Source of the DNA: Erythrobacteraceae bacterium
GTDB lineage: Bacteria; Pseudomonadota; Alphaproteobacteria; Sphingomonadales; Sphingomonadaceae
NCBI GenBank assembly: GCA_027489065.1
Contig: JAIYAM010000001.1
Location: 1-64,000, forward strand
Length of the DNA: 64,000 bases
Direction: 5' to 3'
Shown here: piece by piece, positions 43,491 to 52,959 of the stretch
How positions within the stretch are numbered: position 1 is the first letter of the stretch
Layout of the letters: each line of letters begins with the position of its first letter
Notes under the pieces: model-generated
The model's database searches: none
What the model saw: the letters and a program-made list of their open reading frames with translations, nothing else
Told to the model about the DNA's origin: nothing
Translations under genes and position numbers: made by a program

Positions 43491-44020
43491 AGGTCGGCCA
43501 ACCCCGCCGCGCGGCTGGCGATCAGCTTGTGATATTCGAGGAACAGCGTCCTCAAGTTGGGCTGCGAGGGCACCGCATCGCGGATCACCGTGACGTGGCC
43601 GGGCAGCGTCCGGTCAAGCTCGCCCGCGGCGCGGCGCATGTGCCAGTCGGTGGTCACCAGCCTGAGCGAGCGGACCTCGTTCTGCGCCACCCACTTGGCG
43701 GTCTCGGCCGCGTTGGAGCGGGTGTCGACGGCGGCGAAGCCGAGGGTGATGCAGCACGCCATCTCGCGCGGGGAAACGCCGAACTGGGCCGCGAATTCCT
43801 GCGGGCGCACCTCGGGATCGACCCCGCTGACCAGCATCCGTTCCGCCTCGCCGGCCTTTAGCACCGCAAGCCCGCGCGCAATCCTGCCCGGCCCGCCGGT
43901 GGGGACGATCACCGCGTCGGTGGTCACGCCCTCCTCGGCCGGTTGCGGCAAGGCCACGACAAACCACAGGAAGCCGAGCGCCCAGACAAGAAACAGAAGG
44001 GAAAGCAGGCGCCGGATCAT
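43487..44020 (-). CDS. YdcF family protein
   Basis: N-terminal TM; TDAVIVPTGGPGRIARGLAVLKAGEAERMLVSGV; LVTTDWHMRRA. Confidence 0.85.
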   Translation of the reverse strand: MIRRLLSLLFLVWALGFLWFVVALPQPAEEGVTTDAVIVPTGGPGRIARGLAVLKAGEAERMLVSGVDPEVRPQEFAAQFGVSPREMACCITLGFAAVDTRSNAAETAKWVAQNEVRSLRLVTTDWHMRRAAGELDRTLPGHVTVIRDAVPSQPNLRTLFLEYHKLIASRAAGLADL

Positions 44021-44102
44021 TGTCGTCGCCCTTAGAGCCTGTCGCGACGAGGGGGAAGCACTGTCGTCACGTCGCAATGGCGCTTGGACGAAACGGGCCG
44101 CC

Positions 44103-45056
44103 CTAGACCATGTCCCTGAGCGCCAGCGCGATGGTGATGCGCGCCGTTGCCAGCGCGACCAGCACGCCGGCGACCGGGATCGCCGCGATCACCAGCCAGT
44201 CGGCGAGCATCAGCCCGCCGCCGCTCACCATCCCGCTGTCGAGCGCGGCGAATTGCTGGCCGAGCAGCCACACCGCGCCTGCCCCGGCAAGCCCGCCGAT
44301 CACGGCGCCGAAACTTGCCTCGCGCACCACGTCGCGCAGGAACACCGCGGCGATCTGGCGCTGGCTCGCGCCCAGAAGATGCATGATTTCGACCGTCTCG
44401 CGCGCCGCTGCGAAGGCGTTTCGCGCAGACAGCCACACCGCCGCCGCGGTCGCCAGCGCAACCAGCGCGATCAGGCCGAAGGCGAGGTATTGCAGCGCCG
44501 TCAGCGCGTTCTGCACCGGGCGCAGCCATGTTCCCTGCGCATCCACCCGCGCGCCGGGCACTTCGGCGCTCAAGGCGCTCTCGATCCGGGCGACCTCGGC
44601 CGCGCTGGCTGCGGCGGTCAGCTCGACATCGATCAGCGCCGGGATCGGCACGTCGCCGCTCGCCACGCCCTCTCCCAGCCAGGGTTCGAGCATGGCATTG
44701 AGTTCCGCCTCGGGGACGAGCCGCACCGCCTGCACGCCGGCAATCCCGGTGAGCACCCTGACCGCCGCCGCGCCGCGCGCGGCGCGCAGGTCGGGGTTCG
44801 GCTCGACGATCTGGACGCTCACCGCCCGCGATAGCCCGGCGTTGGCGCTGGTCGCGAGATTGCGCAAGCCAAGGCCGCCCGCAGCCGCGATCACCACCAG
44901 CGCGATCAGGATGGCGATGACCCAGGGGATCGGCCCGGTCAGCCGCGTCGGCGGCAGCAGGCGCGCCGCTGCCCGTCCGCGCGGGCGCTGCGGGGCGACG
45001 CTCTCCTCGCCCGCATCCTCTGCGGCGGCGGCAGGCGGAGGAGGGAGCGTGCTCAT
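44103..45056 (-). CDS. ftsX: FtsX-like cell division permease
   Basis: Four-TM permease, adjacent to ftsE; AFAAARETVEIMHLLGASQRQIAAVFLRDVV. Confidence 0.87.
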   Translation of the reverse strand: MSTLPPPPAAAAEDAGEESVAPQRPRGRAAARLLPPTRLTGPIPWVIAILIALVVIAAAGGLGLRNLATSANAGLSRAVSVQIVEPNPDLRAARGAAAVRVLTGIAGVQAVRLVPEAELNAMLEPWLGEGVASGDVPIPALIDVELTAAASAAEVARIESALSAEVPGARVDAQGTWLRPVQNALTALQYLAFGLIALVALATAAAVWLSARNAFAAARETVEIMHLLGASQRQIAAVFLRDVVREASFGAVIGGLAGAGAVWLLGQQFAALDSGMVSGGGLMLADWLVIAAIPVAGVLVALATARITIALALRDMV

Positions 45057-45793
45057 GTCGCTGCGCCGCCGCTCGGACCGGAAGGACGCGGCGGGTAGCG
45101 CAGCGCGCCGGTGGGATCGGACAGCTGGCCCTTGTGGAGCCGCATGATCAGCGAATCCGGCACCTTCTTCAAAAGGTGCACATCGTGGGTCGCCACCACC
45201 ACCGTCGTGCCGACGCGGTTGTTCAATGCCTCGAACAGGCGCAGCAGCTTCAGGGCCATGTCGGGATCGACGTTGCCGGTGGGCTCGTCGGCGATCAGCA
45301 TCTTGGGCCGGGCGATCACCGCGCGGGCGATGGCGACGCGCTGCTGCTCCCCGCCCGACAGCGTCGGCGGGACGGCGTGGGCGCGGTGCGCGAGCCCCAC
45401 CCAGTCGAGCATGTCGCCGACCGCCTTCACCACCTTCTTCTCCTCGGTCCCCGCCAGCCGCAGCGGCAGGGCGACATTGTCGAAGGCGGTGAGGTAGGGG
45501 ACGAGGCGGAAGTTCTGGAACACCACGCCGAGCCGCCGCCGCAGCTCCGGCAGGCGGCTCTGGGGCATGGTGACGAGATCCTGTCCGAACATCCGGATCG
45601 CGCCGCGCGAAGGGGCCTGTGCCAGATAGAGCATCTTCAAGAGGCTGGTCTTGCCCGCGCCGCTCGCGCCGGTGAGAAAATAGAAGCTGCCGGGGTAGAG
45701 CGTGAAGCTGAGATTGCTCAGCACCTCGGGGTCGGTGCCGTAGCGCAGCCCGACATTGTCGAATTTGACGTGGCCCTCGAGGCGATCACTCAT
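45053..45793 (-). CDS. ftsE: Cell division ATP-binding protein FtsE
   Basis: [81 protein letters not shown]. Confidence 0.94.
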   Translation of the reverse strand: MSDRLEGHVKFDNVGLRYGTDPEVLSNLSFTLYPGSFYFLTGASGAGKTSLLKMLYLAQAPSRGAIRMFGQDLVTMPQSRLPELRRRLGVVFQNFRLVPYLTAFDNVALPLRLAGTEEKKVVKAVGDMLDWVGLAHRAHAVPPTLSGGEQQRVAIARAVIARPKMLIADEPTGNVDPDMALKLLRLFEALNNRVGTTVVVATHDVHLLKKVPDSLIMRLHKGQLSDPTGALRYPPRPSGPSGGAAT

Positions 45794-45962
45794 CCCTTGC
45801 GCACCTAACAGGGGGCCGCGCGGCGGGAAAGGCGCAGAACGCGAGAACTTGGACGCCGATGGGCGATTTAAGCCCCACAATGTGGAAAACGCGGGGTAAA
45901 TGGGACGCGCGGCGGTGGTTGCTCTTGTGCGCGGCCTTGCGAAGACTATCACGAAATCTGAC

Positions 45963-47021
45963 ATGATCATCGCCTGCCCAGCCTGTGGCACCCGCTACGC
46001 CGTCCCCGATGCCGCGATCGGCAACGAAGGGCGCAGCGTGCGTTGCGCCAAGTGCAAGCACAGCTGGTTCCAGGAACCCGGCGAGCTGGAGCTCACCGCG
46101 CCGGCCCCTCCGGTGTCGGCGCCGCCCCCTTATCCTACGCCCGCACCGACACCCGCACCGACACAGGCCCCGCCCGTTCAGCGCACACAGCCGCAGCCGG
46201 CTCCCGCCTCGCGTGTGGCCGCACCGCCGCCGCCCGCCCAGCCTGCGCCCCGTTCCGACCCGGCGCCCGAGCCCGAGCCGGCGAGCGAAGGCCCGTCGGT
46301 GAGCCACTGGCGCACGCCGGATACGACACCCGGACGCAGCTATGGCGAGGAGGGCACCTCGCTGGCGGCGCGCGCGCTGCGGCGGGGTCTCGGCACGCCC
46401 GCCGCGCCGACGCCCCCACCGCCGCCTCCTCCGGCCGCCGCAGAGCGCGCGCCCGCCGCACCGTTCCCCGATGCGCCCGCGCCCGGCGAGGACACGGGCG
46501 ACGCTGCCTATGCCGGGGACCAGACTTACGGCGACGGCGAGGATGAAGACGGCGGCGGCTCGCAGTTCGATTACCGCCCGCCTTTCACTCGGCCGCGCAA
46601 CACGCTGCGGATGTGGACGCTGGCCGCGCTGCTGTTCGCGGCGCTCGCGGGCGGAACCGCGGTGGCGGTCAACTATTACGGCCTGCCCGAGTGGCTCCCG
46701 CTCCAGCGCCCGACCTTCGGCGTCGGCCGCCCCGGGCTCGAGCTCGATTTCCCCAAGGCGCAGCAGCGCAAGGAACCGCTCGAGAACGGCGAGGTGATCT
46801 TCCGGGTGCGCGGCACCATCACCAACAGCGCGGCGGAAAGCCTCGACGTGCCCAACCTGCTGGTCGTGTTCAGCGACCGGCGCGAGCGCAATATCGGCGA
46901 CTGGGTGGTGGTCCCCGCCAAGCGCCGCCTTGCCCCGGGCGAGACGGTGACGGTCACCGAGGCGATCGCCAACATCCCCCCCGGCGCGGCCGTGGCCGAC
47001 CTCGGCTGGGCGCCGCGCTAG
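45963..47021 (+). CDS. MJ0042-type zinc-ribbon, Pro-rich, single-TM protein
   Basis: MIIACPACGTRYAVPDAAIGNEGRSVRCAKCKHSWFQ; proline-rich linker; TM; DUF3426-like C-terminal domain. Confidence 0.85.
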   Translation: MIIACPACGTRYAVPDAAIGNEGRSVRCAKCKHSWFQEPGELELTAPAPPVSAPPPYPTPAPTPAPTQAPPVQRTQPQPAPASRVAAPPPPAQPAPRSDPAPEPEPASEGPSVSHWRTPDTTPGRSYGEEGTSLAARALRRGLGTPAAPTPPPPPPPAAAERAPAAPFPDAPAPGEDTGDAAYAGDQTYGDGEDEDGGGSQFDYRPPFTRPRNTLRMWTLAALLFAALAGGTAVAVNYYGLPEWLPLQRPTFGVGRPGLELDFPKAQQRKEPLENGEVIFRVRGTITNSAAESLDVPNLLVVFSDRRERNIGDWVVVPAKRRLAPGETVTVTEAIANIPPGAAVADLGWAPR

Positions 47022-47130
47022 GCGCGTTGCTCGGGGTCTCGTTTAAGAGCTTGCACGGCTGCAAACCCCTTGCTAGGGGCGCGCTCCTACCGGCGGGGAC
47101 GGCGCTTTGGCTCCCCCGACAAACCCGAGT

Positions 47131-47217
47131 GCGGTCGTGGCGGAACTGGTAGACGCGCAACGTTGAGGTCGTTGTGGGCGAAAGCCCGTGGAAGTTCGAG
47201 TCTTCTCGACCGCACCA
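47131..47217 (+). tRNA. tRNA-Leu (GAG)
   Basis: gcggtcgtggcggaactggtagacgcgcaacgttgaggtcgttgtgggcgaaagcccgtggaagttcgagtcttctcgaccgcacca; long variable arm; CCA encoded. Confidence 0.97.
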
Positions 47218-47562
47218 AACATTCTCTCCCGAAATCGAGATCTTGCCTTCGGGCACCCCGGCCTGCGCGCGCCGTGCGCTGCTGCGCGATTTCAGCCCGT
47301 GACCGCGGCCGACCGCGCATGCCCAGCGGCCGGTGGCGCGTTCCGGAGCCACTTTTCCTCATCGACGACAGCAGGAGCGTGGCCGACGAACGCACATTGT
47401 GCGAATTCAGGCGCGCAGATAGCACTGTCTTATCGGCGGCCTTGTCGAATCGACGGACGCGCCGGTCCCGAAACATCGGGTAAGCTAGAAGAAGGGGCGC
47501 CGCTTGTTTCAGGACCATCAGCAGAGTTGCGCGTAGTGGCGTGCCGTAGCCGCGGCCCGGCG

Positions 47563-49005
47563 GTGAAACGGTCCGTGGCCGTGGCCGCGTTGATCGCGGG
47601 GCTCGGTCTTTCGGGCTGTGCGCTCTCGCGCGGCGAGCCTCCGCCGATGGCCAGCGTCCAGCCGGTTCCCGAGCAGTGGGCGCTTGCCCCGCCGGGCACG
47701 GCCGAGGTCACCTATGATCGCTACTGGACGATGCTCGGCGATCCGCTCGTCGAGGAGTTCGTCGCGCGGGCGCAGACCGAGAACCTCGATCTGGCACAGG
47801 CCGTCACCCGGTTGAGGGTGGCGCGCGCCGGACTGCGGCAGGCGCGTGCGGGCTTCCTGCCGACGATTTCGGGGACCGGCGGCGCGCAGCGTGATGTCGG
47901 TGATCTCCGGCGCGACGGCGTGCAGGTCTCGCTCGGCGCCGATATCCAGTGGGAGGCCGACCTGTTCGGGCGGATCGACGCCTCGCGGGATGCCGCGCGC
48001 GGCGACCTGCAGGCGGCAGGCTATTCGCTCGGCGATCTCGAACGGGTCATCGTCGCGCAGGTGGCGAGCCAGGTGGTGAGCGCCCGCGCGCTCGCCGCGC
48101 AGCTTGCCATCTCCCGCGAGACCCTCGCCTATCAGGACGACAACCTCCAGATCGCGCGCTGGCGCAACCAGGCGGGCCTTGTCTCGAGCCTCGATGTCGA
48201 GCAGGCACGCACCCAGCGGGCGCAGACCGCCGCGTCGATCCCCCAGCTCGAGAGCGATCTGGTCGCTATCGCCAACGCCATCTCGACCCTGATCGGCGAG
48301 CCGCCGGGCCGCGTCTACCGCGCCCTCACCGAAGCGCCCCGCGCCGTTCCCGTGCCGCCGGCCCGCGTGGCGCTGGCCGCGCCCGCCGACATGCTGCGCC
48401 GCCGCCCCGACGTGAGCGCCGCCGAAGCGCGGCTCGCCGCCGATTTGGACCGCATCGGCGTCGCCCGCGCGCAGCTCTATCCGCTGGTGCGGCTGAGCGG
48501 CACGATCAACTCTGGCGCGACCAATGTCGGCAACCTGTTCGATATCATCACCGGCAATGTCTTTGCCGGGATCTCGCAGCTGATCTTCGACGGCGGGCGG
48601 GTGCGCGGGCAGATCGATGCCGCAAGGGCCAATGCCGACGGCTCGCTCGCGGCGTGGCGGCAGAGCATCCTGACCGCGCTCGAGGAGGTCGAGACGTCGG
48701 CCGTCGATCTGGACGCCAATGACGCGCGGGTCGTCGCGCTCACCGAGGCGAGCGAGGGGGCGCAGAACGCCGTATTGCTCGCCCGCAGCCAGTATCAGGC
48801 CGGGCTGATCGATTTCCAGACGCTGCTGGTCACCGAAAGCCAGCTGCTCAGCACCCGCACCGCACTGGTCAATGCGCAAGGGGCGCGGGCACGCGCCTTC
48901 ATCGCGCTCGCCCGGGCGATGGGCGGCGGATGGTCGGTGCCCGAGGGGGCGGCGATTGCAACACAGACGGCCGATAATCAGGCGGCAGGGGAGCGCGGCA
49001 CGTGA
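47563..49005 (+). CDS. NodT-type outer membrane efflux lipoprotein (paired with MacAB-like system)
   Basis: Lipobox VKRSVAVAALIAGLGLSGCALS; TolC-family repeats; upstream of adaptor gene. Confidence 0.9.
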   Translation: MKRSVAVAALIAGLGLSGCALSRGEPPPMASVQPVPEQWALAPPGTAEVTYDRYWTMLGDPLVEEFVARAQTENLDLAQAVTRLRVARAGLRQARAGFLPTISGTGGAQRDVGDLRRDGVQVSLGADIQWEADLFGRIDASRDAARGDLQAAGYSLGDLERVIVAQVASQVVSARALAAQLAISRETLAYQDDNLQIARWRNQAGLVSSLDVEQARTQRAQTAASIPQLESDLVAIANAISTLIGEPPGRVYRALTEAPRAVPVPPARVALAAPADMLRRRPDVSAAEARLAADLDRIGVARAQLYPLVRLSGTINSGATNVGNLFDIITGNVFAGISQLIFDGGRVRGQIDAARANADGSLAAWRQSILTALEEVETSAVDLDANDARVVALTEASEGAQNAVLLARSQYQAGLIDFQTLLVTESQLLSTRTALVNAQGARARAFIALARAMGGGWSVPEGAAIATQTADNQAAGERGT

Positions 49006-50321
49006 ACGCAGCGGACAATCCGGTCGAAGCGCCGGGCGTGGATGAATTTCTGGGCACCAAGCCCCGCCCGCGCTGGCGGCGCTGGATGAAATACTGGCTG
49101 CCCGGCCTCGTCATCGTGCTGCTGGTGCTCGGCATCGCACGGTGCAGCGCCGATCCGCCCAAGCCCGATTACATCACCGAGGCGGTGACGCAGCAGTCGC
49201 TCGCCCTGTCGGTCACTGCGACCGGCAACCTGCGCCCGACCAACCAGGTCGAGGTCGGCGCGGAAGTGACCGGGCCGCTCGATTCCGTTCTGGTCGACGT
49301 CAACGACCGGGTGACCAAGGGCCAGGTGATCGCGGTGATCAACACCGAGATCATCGACCAGCAGATCGCCCAGTCGCGCGCCAACCTCAACGTCGCGCGC
49401 GCCGGCCTTGCGCAGGCGCAGGCGACCTACGGCATCGACAAGGTGCAGCTTGCCCGGCTCGAGGAGGTGAAGCGCCTCTCGGGCGGTCGCGTGCCTTCGC
49501 AGATCGAGCTCGAACAGGCCGCGGCGGCAGTCGCGCGCGACCAGGCGGCGGTCGCCTCGGCGCGGGCCAATATCGAGGCCGCCCAGGCCTTGCTCCAGGG
49601 CAATCTCACCACCCGCAGCCGCGCCGTGATCCGCGCGCCCGTGACCGGCGTGGTGCTCGCCCGGCGGGTCGAGCAGGGCCAGACCGTGGTGGCCAGCTTC
49701 AACACCGTGACGCTGTTCGTGATCGCGGAGGATCTCGGCGAGATGCAGCTGCGCGTTTCGATCGACGAAGCCGACGTCGGGCAGGTCAAGCCCGGGCAGC
49801 AGGCGAGCTTCACCGTCGACGCCTACCCCGGCCGGCGTTTCCCGGCGACGCTCCGGCGGGTCGATCTCGCCTCGAAGAACACCGTCGAGGGTCAGGCCGG
49901 AAGCAGCGGCGCCAGCGCTGCGGCGGCGGGCAACTCGGTCGTCAGCTACGAAGCGCGGCTGGAGGTGCAGAACCCCGATGGCCTGCTGCGCCCCGGCATG
50001 ACCGCAACCGCGACGATCGAAACCCAGAACACCGGCGTGGCCCTGCTGGTGCCCAATGCCGCGCTGCGGTTCCGTCCCGACGAGAAGGCCAAGGAAGGCG
50101 GCGGGGTGTTCCAGCCGCAGATCGGTCTCGAGGAGGGCAAGCAGAAGGCCACCATCGGCGAAGGCAGCCGCCAGCAGGTGCAGGTGATTCAGGCCGATGG
50201 CACCCTGCGCGCCATCGAGGTCGTCACCGGGCGCAGCGACGGTCGCCTCACGGTGGTGCGTTCGAAGGACCTGAAGCCGGGCATGAAGGTCGTGACCGGC
50301 GTCAAGGCGGCGGCCCCGTGA
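49002..50321 (+). CDS. Periplasmic adaptor subunit (MacA-like)
   Basis: LSVTATGNLRPTNQVEVGAEVTGPLDSVLVDVNDRVTKGQVIAVI; HlyD-like fold. Confidence 0.92.
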   Translation: MNAADNPVEAPGVDEFLGTKPRPRWRRWMKYWLPGLVIVLLVLGIARCSADPPKPDYITEAVTQQSLALSVTATGNLRPTNQVEVGAEVTGPLDSVLVDVNDRVTKGQVIAVINTEIIDQQIAQSRANLNVARAGLAQAQATYGIDKVQLARLEEVKRLSGGRVPSQIELEQAAAAVARDQAAVASARANIEAAQALLQGNLTTRSRAVIRAPVTGVVLARRVEQGQTVVASFNTVTLFVIAEDLGEMQLRVSIDEADVGQVKPGQQASFTVDAYPGRRFPATLRRVDLASKNTVEGQAGSSGASAAAAGNSVVSYEARLEVQNPDGLLRPGMTATATIETQNTGVALLVPNAALRFRPDEKAKEGGGVFQPQIGLEEGKQKATIGEGSRQQVQVIQADGTLRAIEVVTGRSDGRLTVVRSKDLKPGMKVVTGVKAAAP

Positions 50322-51037
50322 ACCGCGAGGTGATGCCGGGCGAGACCCTGATCGAGCTGGAGGGGATCACCAAGACCTTCGGCAGCGGCCCGGCCGCCTT
50401 CCAGGCCCTGAAGGGGATCGATCTCACCATCACGCGCGGCGAGTTCGTCGCGATCATGGGACCGTCCGGGTCGGGCAAGTCGACGATGATGAACATCCTC
50501 GGCTGCCTCGACGTGCCGACGGCGGGGATCTTCCGGTTCCGCGGCGTCGAAGTGCAGAAGCTCGACCGCGACCAGCGCAGTCTGCTGCGCCGCCGCTATC
50601 TCGGCTTCGTGTTTCAGGGCTTCAACCTGCTGGCGCGCACCACCGCGCTGGAGAACGTCGAACTGCCGCTGCTCTATCGCGGCGAGACCAAGGCGCAGCG
50701 GCGCGAGGCGGCGATGCACGCGCTCGACCAGGTGGGGCTGGTGCCCTGGGCCTCGCACACCCCGGCCGAAATGTCGGGCGGCCAGCAGCAGCGCGTCGCC
50801 ATCGCGCGGGCGCTGGTGACGGCCCCCGACGTGCTGCTCGCCGACGAGCCGACCGGCAATCTCGACAGCGAACGGTCGGTCGAGATCATGGAGCTTCTGC
50901 GCCGCCTGAACGGCGAGGGCATCACCATCCTGATGGTGACGCACGAGGAGGACATGGCCGCCTATGCCGGCACCATCGTGCGCTTCCGCGACGGGCTGGT
51001 CGAGCGGATCGAGCGCGGCGCGGAGGAGCTCGCCTGA
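50318..51037 (+). CDS. ABC transporter ATP-binding protein (MacB/LolD-like)
   Basis: [58 protein letters not shown] start. Confidence 0.94.
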   Translation: MNREVMPGETLIELEGITKTFGSGPAAFQALKGIDLTITRGEFVAIMGPSGSGKSTMMNILGCLDVPTAGIFRFRGVEVQKLDRDQRSLLRRRYLGFVFQGFNLLARTTALENVELPLLYRGETKAQRREAAMHALDQVGLVPWASHTPAEMSGGQQQRVAIARALVTAPDVLLADEPTGNLDSERSVEIMELLRRLNGEGITILMVTHEEDMAAYAGTIVRFRDGLVERIERGAEELA

Positions 51038-52233
51038 TGCTCGGCTCGACGCTGCTCCTCGCCCTGCGCGAGATCCGCCGCCACATCCTGCGCTCGATCC
51101 TCACCACGCTCGGCATCATCATCGGGGTGGCGGCGGTGGTGACGATGGTGACGCTCGGCAACGGGGTCACCGCTTCGGTGCAGAACGAGATCTCGTCGCT
51201 CGGCGCGAGCAACTTCATCGTCTTCCCGGTGCGCACCGACCGCGGCACCATCCGCCCCTTCGACGAGGCCGACGTGCGGGCGGTCGAACAGCAGATTGCC
51301 GGGGTGACGATCGCAGCCGGCAATGCCTCCGCCAACGCGACCGCCTTCTACAACGGGCAGGACTGGGACACGCGGGTCGAGGGCGTGAACAACGCCTTTC
51401 TGCGGGCGCAGTCGATCGACATCGTCGATGGCCGTCCCTTCAGCAACGACGAGGAACTGGCGGGCAAGAACGTCTGCCTCCTGGGCATCAAGGTGCGCGC
51501 GGCGATCTTCCCGCCGGGCACCAGCCCCGCAGGCGCGCGCATGCGGCTCGGCGATGTCTCGTGCACGGTGATCGGCGAGATCGAGGAGCGCGGCCGCGGC
51601 GGGGGCGGGGCGGACGACGACAATGCCGTGTACATGCCCCTGAAGACGGTGCAGCGGCGCTTCAAGGGCAGCGACAAGCTCGATTATTTCGTGCTGAAGT
51701 ATGACGAAGGCTACGCGCCTGCGGTGATCCAGGCCTCGCTGGTCGATCTGCTGCGCGAGCGGCGGCTGCTCCAGGCCGATGCGCCCAACGACTTCAACGT
51801 CATCGACACCGCGCAGGTCAACCAGGCCCTGGGCGCGGCGACCGGCGCGCTGACCGCGATGGTCGCGGTGATCGCCTCGATCAGCCTGCTCGTCGGAGGG
51901 ATCGGGATCATGAACATCATGCTGGTGTCCGTGACCGAGCGCACCCGCGAGATCGGCATCCGCCTCGCCATCGGGGCGCTGGCGCGGGAGGTGCAGCTGC
52001 AATTCCTGACCGAGGCGGTGGTGCTCTGCGCGCTCGGCGGGCTCGCCGGAATCGCGCTGGGCTTCGGCGCGTCGATCGGCATCGCCTCGCTCATCGACGT
52101 GCCCTTCGTGTTCGATCCGATGATCAACATCGTCAGCTTCGTCTTCGCCTCGGGCATGGGCATCGTGTTCGGCTACTACCCCGCCCGCCGCGCCTCGCAG
52201 CTCGACCCGATAGACGCGCTGCGGCACGAGTAG
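51037..52233 (+). CDS. ABC transporter permease (MacB-like)
   Basis: LALREIRRHILRSILTTLGIIIGVAAVVTMVTLG; GGIGIMNIMLVSVTERTREIGIRLAIGA. Confidence 0.93.
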   Translation: MLGSTLLLALREIRRHILRSILTTLGIIIGVAAVVTMVTLGNGVTASVQNEISSLGASNFIVFPVRTDRGTIRPFDEADVRAVEQQIAGVTIAAGNASANATAFYNGQDWDTRVEGVNNAFLRAQSIDIVDGRPFSNDEELAGKNVCLLGIKVRAAIFPPGTSPAGARMRLGDVSCTVIGEIEERGRGGGGADDDNAVYMPLKTVQRRFKGSDKLDYFVLKYDEGYAPAVIQASLVDLLRERRLLQADAPNDFNVIDTAQVNQALGAATGALTAMVAVIASISLLVGGIGIMNIMLVSVTERTREIGIRLAIGALAREVQLQFLTEAVVLCALGGLAGIALGFGASIGIASLIDVPFVFDPMINIVSFVFASGMGIVFGYYPARRASQLDPIDALRHE

Positions 52234-52240
52234 CCGCCAC

Positions 52241-52879
52241 TCAGCGCGGTGCCGCTCCGTCGATGAACAGGCGCCAGCTGCGTTCGACCCACGGCCCGAC
52301 CTCTGCCCGGTCCACCTCGCGCCCGGCGACACACCACTGGAGCAGCATGCCGGCGGTGACTTCCAGCACCAGCTCGGCCAGCACCAGCGGATCTTCCGGG
52401 CCGAGTTCGCCCTTCTCCTGAGCCTCCCGGACCAGATCCGCGCACCGCGCGATCAGCGGGTCGTTCGCCGGCTCGCGGAAGATCGCAGCGATCTCGGGAA
52501 AGCGCAGCGCTTCGGCGATGGACATCCGGTACAGCGCGATCATCTGGTCGTCGACGGCCGCATGGGCGGCGCGCAGCGCGATCGCCTTGAGCCGATCGAG
52601 CGGACCGCCACTGTCCCCGCCGTCCCCGGCCCGCGCCTCCACGATGTAGAGCATGGTGCGTTCCATGCAGGCCCTGAACAGCGCGGCCTTGTCGGGATAG
52701 CGGCGGTAGATGGTGTGCTTGCCGACCCGCGCCTCGGTGGCGATCGCTGCGATCGAGGTGGCCTCGTAGCCCCGCTCGGCGAAGAGCCGCATGGCCGTGT
52801 CCAGCACCTTGTCGGTGAGCTGGGCCGACTGGTCGGAACTCGGACGACCGACGCGGACCTTGGTGGGCGATGCTTTCAT
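52241..52879 (-). CDS. TetR/AcrR family regulator
   Basis: VLDTAMRLFAERGYEATSIAAIATEARVGKHTIYRRYPDKAALFRACM. Confidence 0.93.
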   Translation of the reverse strand: MKASPTKVRVGRPSSDQSAQLTDKVLDTAMRLFAERGYEATSIAAIATEARVGKHTIYRRYPDKAALFRACMERTMLYIVEARAGDGGDSGGPLDRLKAIALRAAHAAVDDQMIALYRMSIAEALRFPEIAAIFREPANDPLIARCADLVREAQEKGELGPEDPLVLAELVLEVTAGMLLQWCVAGREVDRAEVGPWVERSWRLFIDGAAPR

Positions 52880-52924
52880 TGTCCGGGCACCACTAAACAG
52901 CTTGCCTCGAAAATGGAAGCCGCT

Positions 52925-52949
52925 ATGAAACGGCACGTATCCGTTCCAT
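52925..52949. promoter_or_regulatory. Putative TetR operator between divergent tetR and efflux genes
   Basis: ATGAAACGG-cacgtat-CCGTTCCAT, 9-bp arms with one mismatch. Confidence 0.5.
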
Positions 52950-52959
52950 TAATTGCAGC

